Positions 50,091 to 61,305 of a stretch of 64,000 nucleotides of DNA are shown one piece after another. The translations under genes and the position numbers were made by a program. The stretch covers positions 68,875,898-68,939,897 of the forward strand of contig OX104123.1 of assembly GCA_944474755.1 (NCBI GenBank). Direction: 5' to 3'. Source of the stretch: Limnoperna fortunei (taxonomy: Eukaryota > Mollusca > Bivalvia > Mytilida > Modiolidae). The notes under the pieces are model-generated. The model was given only the letters and a program-made list of their open reading frames with translations. It did no database searches and had not been told where the DNA came from. Position 1 is the first letter of the stretch. Each line of letters begins with the position of its first letter.

Positions 50091-50463
50091 GGAGCCAATG
50101 TCGCGAGTTCCAACTTCCGGAATCCTCCAATCGAATCGCCTAGAGCAGGAGCCAATGTCGCGGTTTCCAACTTCCGGAAGCCTTCATTCTTATCACCGAG
50201 AGCAGGAGCCAATGTCGCGGTTTCCAACTTCCGGAAGCCTTCATTCTTATCACCGAGAGCAGGAGCCGATGTCGCGGTTTCCAACTGCCGGAATCCTCCA
50301 TTCTCATCGTTTAGAGCAGGAGCCAATGTCGCGGTTTCCAACTTCCGGAATCCTCCATTCTCATCGTCTAGAGCAGGAGCCAATGTCACGGTTTCCAACT
50401 TCCGGAAGCCTTCATTCATATCACCGAGAGCAGCAGCCAATGTTGTATGTTCCAACTTCCGAT
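50091..50463. repeat. Minisatellite, 57-bp unit, 6.5 copies, open on both strands
   Basis: The unit contains 'caggagccaatgtcgcggtt', 'tccaacttccggaa' and 'tcaccgagag' or 'tcgtctagag'. 57 bp is 19 codons, so the plus frame 50026-50466 repeats EPMSRFPTSGSLHSYHREQ and the minus frame 50081-50479 repeats GFRKLETATLAPALGDENG. The minus frame starts with an ATG outside the array (MADTFNRK). Differences between copies change residues in both frames, so neither looks protected. Coding status unresolved; repeat by-product preferred. Confidence 0.85.
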
Positions 50464-51778
50464 TAAACGTATCTGCCATACTAAAAGATGAAGAGAAACC
50501 CCTCCTCGCACAAACAATTTTATTTTCCTATGTTAATTCGTAAATACCATAATAAATGTTTTCAAATCGTTTAAATGTAATTTTAATTGCCGTCATCTGA
50601 TTACTAGTCAATCTAAGTTCTGTAAGAAACTGTATGCGTCATAGATAGATGGCACTATATATCGTGGGAACTAAAAGGTTCCTAAAATATAACCGTAAAA
50701 AATATTTATTACTTACAAAAATGTTAAAAAATCTTTTAAATTTTAATTGTAGCCACCTGATTACTTATATATAAGTCATGCATTGCATTTCTTACGGAAT
50801 AAATAAATATATTTTTACATTTTTTAGATTATATATACCTAAATAATAAATTAAATGTACATTGTACTGTCAGAAATTCAATGCATGTATCACTTATAGA
50901 TGGCGCTGTATCGTGGGAACGTAAAGTTCCGTAAAATAATATTGAATTATATCGTAAAAATATTAAATTCTGCTTTGAGAAAATCATGCGTAAAATCTGA
51001 TTAAAGTAAGTTATAATACAGACATAACTATACTTATTTTTAAATAGCTTTGCATAGAAACGAACAAAATATCTGTATAACATTAGCATACCAAGGGGCA
51101 CTTGAAGGGTCTGTGTAGAAATATTGATTTAGATATATAGAATTTATTACATGGATGTATAATGCATATAATACTATTAATACAAAAGTGGGTTTAAGTC
51201 AACGAAATCCGTATTATGTTTAAAATCCACGCGTCATGAACTTTCAACAAAGTGCGTTCAAATCTGCCGCTAAAAACTGTTAATATGTCATTGCAGCTGG
51301 CTACTTCGCTGTATTTGAGATGGATACAAAATGTGTATCAAACATAATTATTTGTCGTAAACATAAAATAATGTTAGATTCTTGTTTGTATAATTAATTT
51401 ATTATAGTAAGTAATGTAGCGTTGAAATTTGAACTCGTGTAAGTTTTATTGTAAACATGTAGTCAATACATTAAATAATAAAAATATCTGCTGTACTAAG
51501 ATGTAGAGTACAAAAAGGTTCCGGGATTTCACGAACACTACCGGGATTCTTCAGAATATTTGTTTTCTTACACTCTGCTTCCAAAATATTTTTAGGAAAA
51601 AACCAAGGCCCCCCACTGCAAGTTAAATGGTCGGTCCCTAAGTGTTTGGGAAAGACCAGGCCATATTCAACTAGTGGTAGAAAGTGTCTTTTCGCGAGAG
51701 AAGCGCAGCCGAACGTGCTAAAAGACATAAAATTTCTATCAAGATCACACGCAAAAACACCTGAAAGTAGCAATTTCT
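50464..51778. other. Intergenic DNA with worn duplications
   Basis: 'agatggc.ct.tat..cgtgggaac' is shared by about 50648-50690 and 50896-50935, and neighbouring words also match, so an old duplication is likely. The 100-codon minus-strand frame at 51471-51773 abuts the inverted-repeat element that follows. It has a mixed composition and could be a worn transposon piece, but I do not recognise it. Confidence 0.4.
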
Positions 51779-52223
51779 CACCGGGGGGGGGGGAGGGGGG
51801 GTAACTTGGTATATATAGGGTAATACGGATGTGCGACCCGAATGGGTCACTTTTTTACCTCTCCAAAATATATAAAAGGGTAGCTTTTTTCATTGAAAAA
51901 TATATCATTGGGCATAGTTGTATCTTATCTCAATATATCCATGCCTCAATTCTCATAAGCCTATGTAAACCACAGTTATTTTACAAACAAACTGTTCCAT
52001 TAACATCACTTGATCATTTTGGTAGTGAATAAACTATTTTGTCTATGGGGATGTGCAGTAAAAAAATATATGAATAAGTCTGATTTAATAATTCAATACC
52101 GGTATATAATTGGGTCTCGTTTTAAACATCCGAAAATATATGAATAGGGTGGCTTTTCATATCTCCGTCCGCAGACCTGTACCTAAAAGTATCCTTAGTT
52201 ACCCCCTCCCCCCCCCCCCAGTG
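51779..52223. mobile_element. Inverted-repeat element (MITE) with G-run termini, hAT-like
   Basis: The left end is CACC, a G-run, A, a G-run and GTAACTTGG. The right end, reverse-complemented, is CACT, a G-run, A, a G-run and GTAACTAAGG, giving about 30 bp of terminal inverted repeat. The flanks carry an exact 8-bp duplication CAATTTCT (51771-51778 and 52224-52231). Eight-base duplications are the rule for hAT transposons, so that superfamily is the best guess. At 445 bp with no transposase frame it is non-autonomous; the 67-codon frame inside is not a gene. Confidence 0.75.
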
Positions 52224-52231
52224 CAATTTCT

Positions 52232-53133
52232 TCAGTAAACAAACAACGTTTACATCGCGATATACTCTCTCATACTATCTAATTCCAATAGAACGCCTGT
52301 AACATGAACGTTGTTATGTTACCAAAGTTCATCTGTACCAGAAATCGGCGATTTACGGAAAAATTCATAATAGGTGTCATTTTTATCCTAAAGTCAGGAA
52401 TTAAATGATTATTGTTAGAAGATTTGTAGACTCCACGCACCTGCGACATCAGAAAGTGGAACATATTTGAAATTTTACAATAAAAAGGATGTTTAATTTA
52501 TGCAATTCAATAACCCCAACAGTGCCCCTGGACAAATAGGTTTTTTCACCATTTGCACAAAATGAATTATACAAATAACGACGATCAAAATATTTTTATT
52601 GGTGTTAAAATTGAATATAAAATAATAATCGTCAATAAAAGATATATTTCCCACGGCAGATCGAAGCGCGGTCAATAGAACTTTTATATCATCCTTTATG
52701 TGTAATGGTATTTCTAGGTACATATTGAACATTACATTTTACTTCGATTTTAATGGATTAATGAAATTATATTGGCCATTAACAGTTATTCACGGATCTA
52801 TGGAAGGTCTACTGGCAGAGGGTAACACGAGCCAATCTCCATGCAAAGGATTCTGGGTATCCTACGTCAAGCGCATTCACCTCTGCCACACATTAGTTGA
52901 CGCAATGATACGTGTCTTCAAGACAAGCTTCACGTGCATGTGCAGTAATTAACTCTATCAATATTTCATAAATAGACTAAAAAATAAATAAGATTTCGTG
53001 TATTATTTTACAAACATCATTCTTTGTTTACAAACGTCACTAGCAGACGGCAAATCTAGTTCCGCAGTAAATAGGAATGACGTGTAGCAGAGGTTGTTTC
53101 GGGGGGAACCAGTTATGTTCTCCGTGAACATGA
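52232..53133. other. Intergenic DNA, nothing recognised
   Basis: The overlapping frames at 52493-52952 lie on opposite strands with no family features or splice support. Confidence 0.4.
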
Positions 53134-53949
53134 GACACATGCACGCCGTGTACAAGTATCACACTGATACTAACAAACAAACCGACACATGCGCGCCGTG
53201 TATCAGTATCACAAATACTAACAAACTAACCGACACATGCGCGTCGTGTACAAGTATCACACTGATATTAAAAAACAGATTACACATGCGCGTCGTGTAC
53301 AAGTATCACACTGATACTAACAAACTAACCGACGCATGCGCGCCATGTACAAGTATCAAACTGATACTAACAAACTAACCGACATGCGCGCCGTCTACAA
53401 GTATCATACATACTAACAAACTAACCGACACATGCACGCCGTGTACAAGTATCACACTTATACTGACAAACTAACGGATACATGCGCGCCGTGTACAAGT
53501 ATCACACTGATACTAACAAACTAACCGACACATGCGCGCCGTGTACAAGTATCACATTTATACTTACAAACTAACGGACACATGCGCGCCGTGTACAAGT
53601 ATCACACTGATATTAAAAAACAGATTACACATGCGCGCCGTGTACAAGTATCACACTGATACTAACAAACTAACCGACACATGCGCACCGTGTACAAGTA
53701 TCACACTGATACTAACAAACTAACCGACACATGCGCACCGTGTACAAGTATCACACTGATACTAACAAACTAACCGACACATGCGCACCGTGTACAAGTA
53801 TCACACTGATACTAACAAACTAACCGACACATGCGCACCGTGTACAAGTATCACACTGATACTAACAAACTAACCGACACATGCGCGCCGTCTACATGTA
53901 TCACACTGATACTAACAAACTAACCGACACATGCACGCCGTCTACATGT
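53134..53949. repeat. Minisatellite, 50-bp unit, about 16 copies (left part)
   Basis: The unit is 'cacatgcgcgccgtgtacaa', 'gtatcacactgatactaaca' and 'aactaaccga'. 'gcgcaccg' variants are clustered at 53680-53870, showing local homogenisation. Interrupted at 53950 by an inserted element. Confidence 0.95.
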
Positions 53950-54549
53950 GTAAAAGTGTGAAATTTCTTTGTGCATTAGGAAAACACAAGTAGTTTCATT
54001 TCTAGGATTCTTTATTAATCCAATATTAAACTCAATTTGTGGAACTGAGTTTATAAACAAATCAACATCACTACATCTCAGTAAGGTTGCATTTATCTAT
54101 TACAATAAATATGGTCCTCTTATAAAGTCTTCTCAATCACAGAATACTAATTCCAAACACTAAACTATAAATCCTTCCAAGTATGAAATATGAATGTCTA
54201 TAATAAATGTCTATAACATCTAATGTAATTCCATTATCAAGACTAAGTAAGAAATTTAGTATGAACTGCAACTTGAACTAAAAACTTCAATAAACTTTTC
54301 TAAACTTCCATTACTATCTACATGTATCTAGAGAAGGAACATAAGAACTACTCAGGGCAAAGAACCAATCAAATCAAAGAGATCAGACACACCTTCAAAA
54401 TAGACTGGGAATATATAGATTGTATAGAAAGTACAAATCCATAAATAGATAATCCAGGTGAACTCAGAAATATACCTTGGAGTAAAATAATAACACAAAA
54501 TTAGATAAAAACATATATTTTATTAAAACAAATAAAATGACCCTATCAC
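53950..54549. mobile_element. Element of 600 bp inserted in the 50-bp minisatellite
   Basis: ACATGT occurs on both sides (53944-53949 and 54550-54555), while an intact monomer (at about 53885-53935) has it once, so it is a 6-bp target duplication. The inner ends resemble each other: GTAAAAGTGTGAAATTTC on the left and, inverted from the right, GTGATAGGGTCATTTTA, about 16 of 21 positions alike. The interior is A+T-rich without a significant frame. Probably a non-autonomous DNA transposon; family unknown. Confidence 0.65.
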
Positions 54550-54865
54550 ACATGTATCACACTGATACTAACAAACTAACCGACACATGCGCACCGTGTA
54601 CAAGTATCACACTGATACTAACAAACTAACCGACACATGCGCGCCGTGTACAAATATCACACTTATACTAACAAACTAACGGACACATACGCGCCGTGTA
54701 CAAGTATCACACTGATATTAAAAAACAGATTACACACGCGCTATGTACAGGTATCACACCGATACTAACAAACTAACGGACACATGCGCGCCCTGTACAA
54801 GTATCACACTGATATTAAAAAACAGATAACACATGCGCGCCGTACACGTATCACACCGATACTGA
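54550..54865. repeat. Minisatellite, 50-bp unit, about 6 copies (right part)
   Basis: Continuation of the array left of the insertion, with the same unit. Copies here are more diverged, for example 'ctgatattaaaaaacagat' variants and deletions. 54866-56096 beyond it holds only A+T-rich sequence without recognisable features. Confidence 0.93.
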
Positions 54866-56096
54866 AAAGTTCTTTTAGTTTATGCATATTTCTAGTCTCT
54901 AAAACATCAGGATACCGACAGCAACCAGCTATTAATATCGGTAATGCTTCATTTACGCGACTTATTATATCCAATGATCAACACAACCATGGCTTAAATT
55001 TAGTTTTAAAGTAGGTTCTACACGAGAGGTACATCTTAAAAATCTTTCACGCTTAGTCCTAATTTTTGACCTATAAAATATTAAGGTTATGCGTACTAGC
55101 GTTGACTTTATATGCTCAAGTTATATTAACATAAGGGAGGGACCCACTCAATATAAGATTTCCAAAACCCCGATACGCAATCACCCACGTGCTACTTAAA
55201 TCGCATTACAACCTATAAAGGTCAAAATATTCGGAATTCCCTAAAATCATCTCACTTCACAGATATAACTGGTAATGAATTGGTACTTGAGATCATTTGT
55301 AAACATGCCGGCTGTCTTACACAGGTGTCCGACTTTAAATCTGGTTTTTAAGCTCCAATTAAACGGTGGTCACTCATACGCTTTTTATCCTGGAGTGGTT
55401 CATTGTTGATATAAAAGCTTGAATGGTTTAACTTTTTAGGTTAAACATATTTTATTGTTCAAATATGCAAAATGGATAAGAAATAAGTTCAACAAACTTA
55501 TTAAATCATTCACTTTTTAGAAGAGAATGCATTATGTATCAAATTATATACTGTACAAATACTTATTTTTGCGTCCATTAAAAGCCTGCGAAAGAACACG
55601 AAATATATTAGTTCATAAAAAACTAAGTTTAAAACCACGACATTTAGTACCCACGAATTGGGAAAACAACTTATGATTCGTAAAAAAAGGTACCCGTGGA
55701 AATAAATTCGATTAAAGTATTTTTGTAGAGAATACGATAAATTAGTGAAAAACAAGAAATAAAACCCAAGATCTTTCTTATCACCCTGTTCGGTGGGTGG
55801 TATTTTTAAATAAAATATCTTTCTTTTTTCCATCCACCCTAGTCAAGGGTTCTGAGTCCGATTCGCTCCTTCATTACAAGGGAGTGAACGCCTGACTTGG
55901 GAGGATGTTTTTCTCCAGTTGTATACAAGGGTAGATTTAGGCCTGGGAGTGGCGCGAAAGCATCTCCACTATATTTGCATAATCATGTGTTATATAAATA
56001 AGGACAAACGCTGTGGATTTCGCCCTTTCTAATGGAAGTTAACACGAGTTCAGCATAGTTCTATAGGAGAAGCTGTTTGAAGATATACATGCATGT

Positions 56097-56205
56097 GAAT
56101 GGTCCTCTACAAAGATTTTTGTTCCAAATGGTCCTCTACAAAGAATTTTGTTCCAAATGGTCCTCTACAAAGATTTTTGTTCCAAATGGTCCTCTACAGG
56201 GGACC
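56097..56205. repeat. Tandem repeat, 29-bp unit, 3.5 copies
   Basis: The unit is 'atggtcctctacaaagattt' plus 'ttgttccaa'. Confidence 0.9.
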
Positions 56206-56475
56206 TTTTGTTTCGAAATACAATATCTCTACCAGCGTCAGAATTGAGTTTAACAAAGACCTAAATGTTTACAATGGATTCGTCTGTGAAACCGTTTAAT
56301 CATTTTCAAAACGTATACCGAAATCAGCAAAATTCAATGTATGTTACGCAACAGTTAAAATATAAAATACTTATCGGAAATTGAAATTGAGAGCTTCTTG
56401 TTTCGATGTATTCTGTTTAGTAATTTTAGAAATATATTCATTCGCCAATTTATAAGGAAAACATTTCTACCATAA

Positions 56476-56762
56476 AATGATATCCATGTTTCCTAAGATA
56501 TCCATATTTCCTAAGATATTCATGTCTCCTAAGATATTTATGTCCTCTAAGATATCACTTTCCTTTTAGATATCCAAAAAAGATATCCCGTAAAAGATAT
56601 CAAAATTCCTAAGATATCATAGTCCCGAAAAGATATCCAAGTCCCATGAGATATCGAAGTGCCATGAGGTACCCATGTTTTGTAAGATATCAAAGTTCCC
56701 TAAAATATCCATCCCCAAAAGATACCAAAATCCCCTAAGATATCCACGTACCCTACAATAAG
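56476..56762. repeat. Degenerate repeat of 'aagatatcc' words, about 18-bp spacing
   Basis: About 15 occurrences of 'a(a/g)gatatc' are separated by 'catgttcct', 'aagtccc' and similar. Spacing is irregular, so it is an old array. 56763-57299 shows nothing else; the frame 57025-57207 is unconvincing. Confidence 0.75.
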
Positions 56763-57314
56763 AATATATTTTGCCTACACGTACCATTATCGGATAAGAC
56801 TATTTTTTCATCTTAATTCTAAATTTTGTAAGTTTTTTAATATCATTTAATGTCTGTTATGTTATTCTTAGACCTTATAACGATTGTCATTTGGTATATT
56901 TTAATTCTTAAGGTAATTTTCACTGCTTGAGAACCATTTTCTTATTTTAATAAATTAGATGGTGTCAAATGGTCTTGACTTGTTACACATTGAATATGGT
57001 GTTACTTACCTGAATACTTACCATTCATAGCCTTCGTGCATTTTCATTATGATTAATATAAAGTACCTTATTGTGTTTAAAATTATAAATTGTATTTGTC
57101 CATGATATATTGTAAAATTGTGGATCACCATTGTATTTTGTTATTTTGTTTTCTTTCAGTTTTTTACCCTCTCCTGAGGTTGTGTTCACGGTGGAAAATA
57201 AAGTCATAATTTGGTAGAAAATTGATTTCGTCTTACTTAAGCCAGAACAAATGGATCAATAAAATCTAATGGTGACGTCATAACGATTTATAATGAATTA
57301 ACATATTTAACAAA

Positions 57315-57575
57315 GGGGCCTCGGTGGCCTAGTGGTCAAGGTAGTTCGTCTACTATTGATCACGTGGTCTGTCAACACTGAGATTGCGGGTTCGATTCTC
57401 ACTGCAGGTAGGGTGTACTCGACTCCAATCTTAATTGACAAGGATTGCCAGTTTTCCTACCGCAGGTCGGGGGTTTTCTCCGGGTACTCCGGCTTCCTCC
57501 CCCAATAAAAACTGGACGCCATGATATAGCTGAAAAATTGCTGAAAGTGGCGTTAAACACCATCAAACATCAACA
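57315..57575 (+). mobile_element. Complete tRNA-derived SINE with 15-bp target duplication
   Basis: The head holds a pol III A box (TGGCCTAGTGG, 57325-57335) and a B box (GGTTCGATTCT, 57389-57399). The body has 'gggttttctccgggtactcc' and 'aataaaaactggacgcc', and the 3' end has 'gctgaaagtggcgttaaaca' and a short catcaaacatcaac tail. The identical 15-bp repeats AACATATTTAACAAA at 57300-57314 and 57576-57590 are the target duplication. The body and tail are of the kind common in mollusc SINEs. It depends on a LINE for mobility. Confidence 0.92.
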
Positions 57576-57590
57576 AACATATTTAACAAA

Positions 57591-58682
57591 TGTTAAAAGG
57601 ATCATAAATTAATACGTTTAAAATGTCTTTTGTGGGTGGTTATAAATATTGATAATTACTTCATCAACCAAGAGCTATTATCACGTATGAGATGTTTTTG
57701 TGGGTAAGATGTTTCATTTAATATGAAAAGCATCTAAAACAGCCATTCATCGATGATCACGGTCGAAAATTTTCAAAGAATAATCATTTTTCATCTCAAT
57801 TCGACGTCAATATATTACTGTAAATAGATTATGATGGACATTAAGACATTTAAACTATTTTAATCTTTTTCAATGGAGTTCCAAGTGAATAGCATTTAAA
57901 GTCAATTGTAATCGTTCCTTTATTCATAAAAAAATGTATTCCCACGCCTTGTAAAGTGTTCATATCTTCTGCCTATTGTTCACAGAGATAAAATTGTTGA
58001 CCTTCGTTTTGTCTCGGTTCTTATCGATAATTGATGTAGAATTTATCATCTATTGAGATTTTGACGAAATGATCGTCTCCATTTGTATGTGTATCAAACA
58101 AGATTTATGGATAATGGACAGATTTTGACGAACTGATCAAGACTAGGATAATATTTATTGGTAATAGACCTTAAATACCGTAGATATATTAGTGTAAACA
58201 TCGATGTCAATAAACATTTATATAGTTCAATCTCAGTCACAAACGTCGCACAATAAACATTCCACTGGAGACTCCAATTACAGCCTTAGTATGATGTCAT
58301 AGCTACCGATGTGTATTTATTGGTAATATACACATTTTATTTCAGCAGTTTTAATATTTTTTACGTCGAAAGTTAATCCTGAAGGTTATAATCTATTAGA
58401 ATAATGTTTAATGTCAGACGGTGATTTTCATACGCATTGCGACATTTTATTAAGCAGCAATTTTACGATTGTATGACAATGGTTCCGTACCTGACCAAAA
58501 TAAAACATAAAAAACATTCGTGCAACAATTCAGACCCCCCCCCCCCCCCATTTCACAAAAAAACTCGTAAGATTTACGAACAGTCGTAAGTTGTAATGTT
58601 GGTACAAGATTTAAGTCGTAAGTCGTACAACGCAAAGGGTTAGGGTAAGGTATGAAGTATTGGGTAGGGTCGGATAATTTAA
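57591..58682. other. Intergenic DNA, nothing recognised
   Basis: There is a C-run at 58535-58549. No coding or element signal was seen. Confidence 0.45.
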
Positions 58683-58870
58683 CCTTTTGTAGCGGCTATA
58701 ATGAGCCTACTCTTTCGAAATCTACTAAAGCGGTCTTTATCGTGCAAGGAGCGCGGCTCTCGCCAAACACGTTACCCACTACGGTCCTCGGTCGGGCTTT
58801 TCGAATGACCTGACAACCCTCCAATGAGAGGGTTTCGCCTATCCGCCACCCAGGGACACGATGAGGTGAT
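58683..58870 (-). mobile_element. Dispersed repeat, family B, inverted partial copy
   Basis: Read on the minus strand, the blocks are 'gtgtccctgggtggcggata', 'gttgtcaggtcatt', 'gtgggtaacgtgtttggcga', 'ctccttgcacgataaagacc' and 'agtaggctcattatagc'. It matches the copies at 4285 and 15105 but lacks their 3' part. The 79-codon minus frame here is not a gene. Confidence 0.7.
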
Positions 58871-59179
58871 TTGTGAATCGAGCACGGGGTCTGCATAAGA
58901 TACATGAATACGACAATAAGGTGAAAAGGCAACAATTCAGAAAAATATATTGATACGAAGAAAACTCTAGAAGGTACCCGTATTATAGCTTTTTAGAAAA
59001 AAAGACTCAGTAAGAAACCGGTGCAAATTACCGGAAATTACGTTTGACATATACTGTTAAAAACTGCATCATTATTAACAATCCGGAGTGATAAAAGTTT
59101 CAATATTTATTATGGACTCGGGCTCCTCCTATATAAAGCTTTAGTTGACAAGCCATGCGCTAACAATTTTACACCTCGT

Positions 59180-60620
59180 AGAATAGAATAGAATATTTTA
59201 TTGTCCAAAAGAAAAGGCCCACAAGGGGGTGTTACAGTACATATAATCAAGACATAGTAACAATGAATAACAATTTTAAGGTTTGCACAAAATCTAAAGA
59301 CTACATTCATAAGTATATATATACATGTAACCATAGTAAGTTTAATTAATGTGTGTGGACTCGTGTACAGCCAGGGCGAGAAGATACATGCTTGTTATAT
59401 AAGAATATGTATAGTTAGTTCTATTTGTGAAATAGGCTACAAGATAGGCTATGCCATCCTTGTACCAAAAGCAGACTGACTACATATTCATGTAATCTGT
59501 CCGCAGATGGTACCAAGGGTCGGTGCTTTATGGCACACCCTGGTCTTTTCCTAGAGAAGTTAATGATATGTTTATGTAAGAGGCTACAAGACTAGGTGGG
59601 CCCTCCTTGTGCCTAATGTAGGTGGATTAGCTCTAAGGTTAACTCATCCACAGAGGGCACTAACGGTACTCTATGGTCCACCAAACTATGCCAAGTAAAT
59701 AAACTTTAATTTAAATAAAATAAAGAAGATAATAGGATACAATTCTATAAAAGTTTAACATAAAGTTCAAACATTTAAGACTAACGTGTGTGAAAAATAA
59801 TTATATCTTACTTTCCTTAATGAGTTCACATATATACACTAATATTTCAATATCTTCTGAATTAAGTAGCCAAATTAATTTGTCATTAGGCTGCAGTTGA
59901 TTAAAATTTGGACAGATGGAGAGGACTGTAGTCATAATTTTGCTTCTTACATTTTCAACAGAATTGCATGAAAGTAAAAAGTGTTTTTCGTCATCTACCT
60001 CGCACAAGCTGCACCTGAGGCATGTCCTGCTTGATCGGGCAGTACTCTCATAGCGACCTTGCTCGATTCTTAATTTGTGTGCTGAAATTCTCCGTCTAGT
60101 GAAGTTTTTCCTGTGCTCGTTAGATTTTATTAAATTTAAGTAAGGCTCAAATCTAAAGTTGAACTTAAATGTGATATAACTACTTAATTTTCCATCAGCA
60201 CTTTTTTTCATTTGCTGTGACCAAGTCTTGGTATAGTACTGATGCATCTTACTTTTTAAGGTAATTTTAAATCTCTGTGGATTTACCTTATTCAGTTCAT
60301 TGATTCCAGAAATGTGATTTAATAAAAACGAAATTGAACCATACCATGACTGAATTTTAGATTCATGTAAAGCTTGGGATTCTAAAAAAGCATCCCTTAA
60401 AATGGGAAAAAAGGAGACTAAGTTTTCTAATCGATACCAGTGCTTGATCATTGATTTATTATATCAAAATGTAATGGAAATCGTCCGAGCTCAGATAATG
60501 AGGCAAGATTAGTTGCTCTCTTGTTGACACCAAGTATAACTTTGCAACATTTAACATGTAGATGTAGTAGTATATATGCCAACACTTCAGAACGAAAACG
60601 ATTAATAACGATTATTATAT
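59180..60620 (-). mobile_element. 5'-truncated non-LTR retrotransposon (LINE)
   Basis: The 3' end, on the minus strand, finishes at about 59180 with 'ggacaataaaatattctatt' and a short ttcta repeat. A 3' UTR of about 600 bp precedes it and contains an internal diverged duplication of about 125 bp (59446-59700; both halves have 'cttgtagcct'). Upstream lies the C-terminal part of the reverse-transcriptase polyprotein (59801 to about 60610). The 5' end is missing, as usual for LINE copies. Confidence 0.8.
59801..60610 (-). pseudogene. LINE reverse-transcriptase C-terminal region, frameshifted
   Basis: The frame 59801-60451 (216 codons) includes RISAHKLRIEQGRYES, then a CxxC (LRCSLC) and, 12 residues on, HFLLSC, the zinc-binding end typical of LINE polyproteins. 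Just upstream, at about 60450, the reading frame shifts by one: the other frame reads CCKVILGVNKRATNLASLSE and GELGR-like 'ELGRFPLHFDIINQ' before stopping. That is the expected preceding segment of the same protein, so the copy is broken. No catalytic core is present. Confidence 0.8.
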
Positions 60621-60807
60621 GAAAATAAACTGGGGATTTATGTTAACTAGTTCAAAAATAATGGTGCGCGCGGGAATCTCCAGTAAACCCGTATCTTCGA
60701 AATTTACAGTGCGAATGGACTATTTGTGATATTTCCGCATTTAGAACCACACGAGATATTTTATCCCGCAGAGTAACTGACTTGCTTATAATAATAATGT
60801 GTTTCAA

Positions 60808-61006
60808 TATTCGTGTAACAAGTATTCGTGTAACAAGTATTCGTGTAACCAGTATTCGTGTAACAACTATTCGTGTAACCAGTGTTCCTGTATCAAGTAT
60901 TCGTGTAACCAGTATTCGTGTAACAAGTATTCGTATAACCAGTGTTCCTGTATCAAGTATTCGTGTAACCAGTATTCGTGTAACAAGTATTCGTGTAACA
61001 AGTATT
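60808..61006. repeat. Tandem repeat, 15-bp unit, about 13 copies
   Basis: The unit 'attcgtgtaaccagt' has a 'gttcctgtatcaagt' variant that returns in a fixed order, a higher-order pattern of about 60-75 bp. At 5 codons per unit, several frames remain open (60782-61038 plus, 60652-61212 minus); these are by-products. Confidence 0.93.
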
Positions 61007-61054
61007 CGGATGTATACATAATATTGAACTACAAATAATTTGTGTGTATATATA

Positions 61055-61305
61055 TTGATTGTGTTTTTGTTTGTTTGTGAACGCCATTTCCAGCAATTGT
61101 TCAATATATAATAGCGTCTATTTTTTTTAGGAATCTTCTGTACCCGGAGAAAACCCCCGACCTTCGGTAGGAAAACTGGTAATATCTGTAAATTAAGATT
61201 GGAGTCCATCACACATTATCTGCAATGAGACTCGAACCCACAACCTCAGTGTTGACAGAACTAGACTAAGTACCTTAAACACACTGCCACCTCATGTTGA
61301 CAGAC
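61055..61305 (-). mobile_element. tRNA-derived SINE, minus-strand copy
   Basis: Reading the minus strand from about 61305: a worn A-box region 'ggcagtgtgtttaaggtact', then 'tgtcaacactgaggttgtgg', the B box GGTTCGAGTCTC, 'gactccaatcttaattta', 'ggtcgggggttttctccggg', 'aatagacgctattata' and 'ttgctggaaatggcgtt'. The parts are in the same order as in the copy at 57315. No target duplication was found. Confidence 0.85.

Noticed and set aside
51471..51773. 100-codon minus-strand frame as a small gene
   Set aside because: There is no family motif, no splice signals that fit and no second exon. It lies against a transposon and may be worn repeat sequence.
57315..57400. Functional tRNA gene
   Set aside because: A and B boxes are present, but the sequence continues into a SINE body and tail with a target duplication, and no clean cloverleaf with an anticodon arm could be drawn.
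60652..61212. 186-codon minus-strand frame as a gene
   Set aside because: It consists of the 15-bp repeat (RILVTRILVT) fused to the SINE copy and shows no independent coding evidence.
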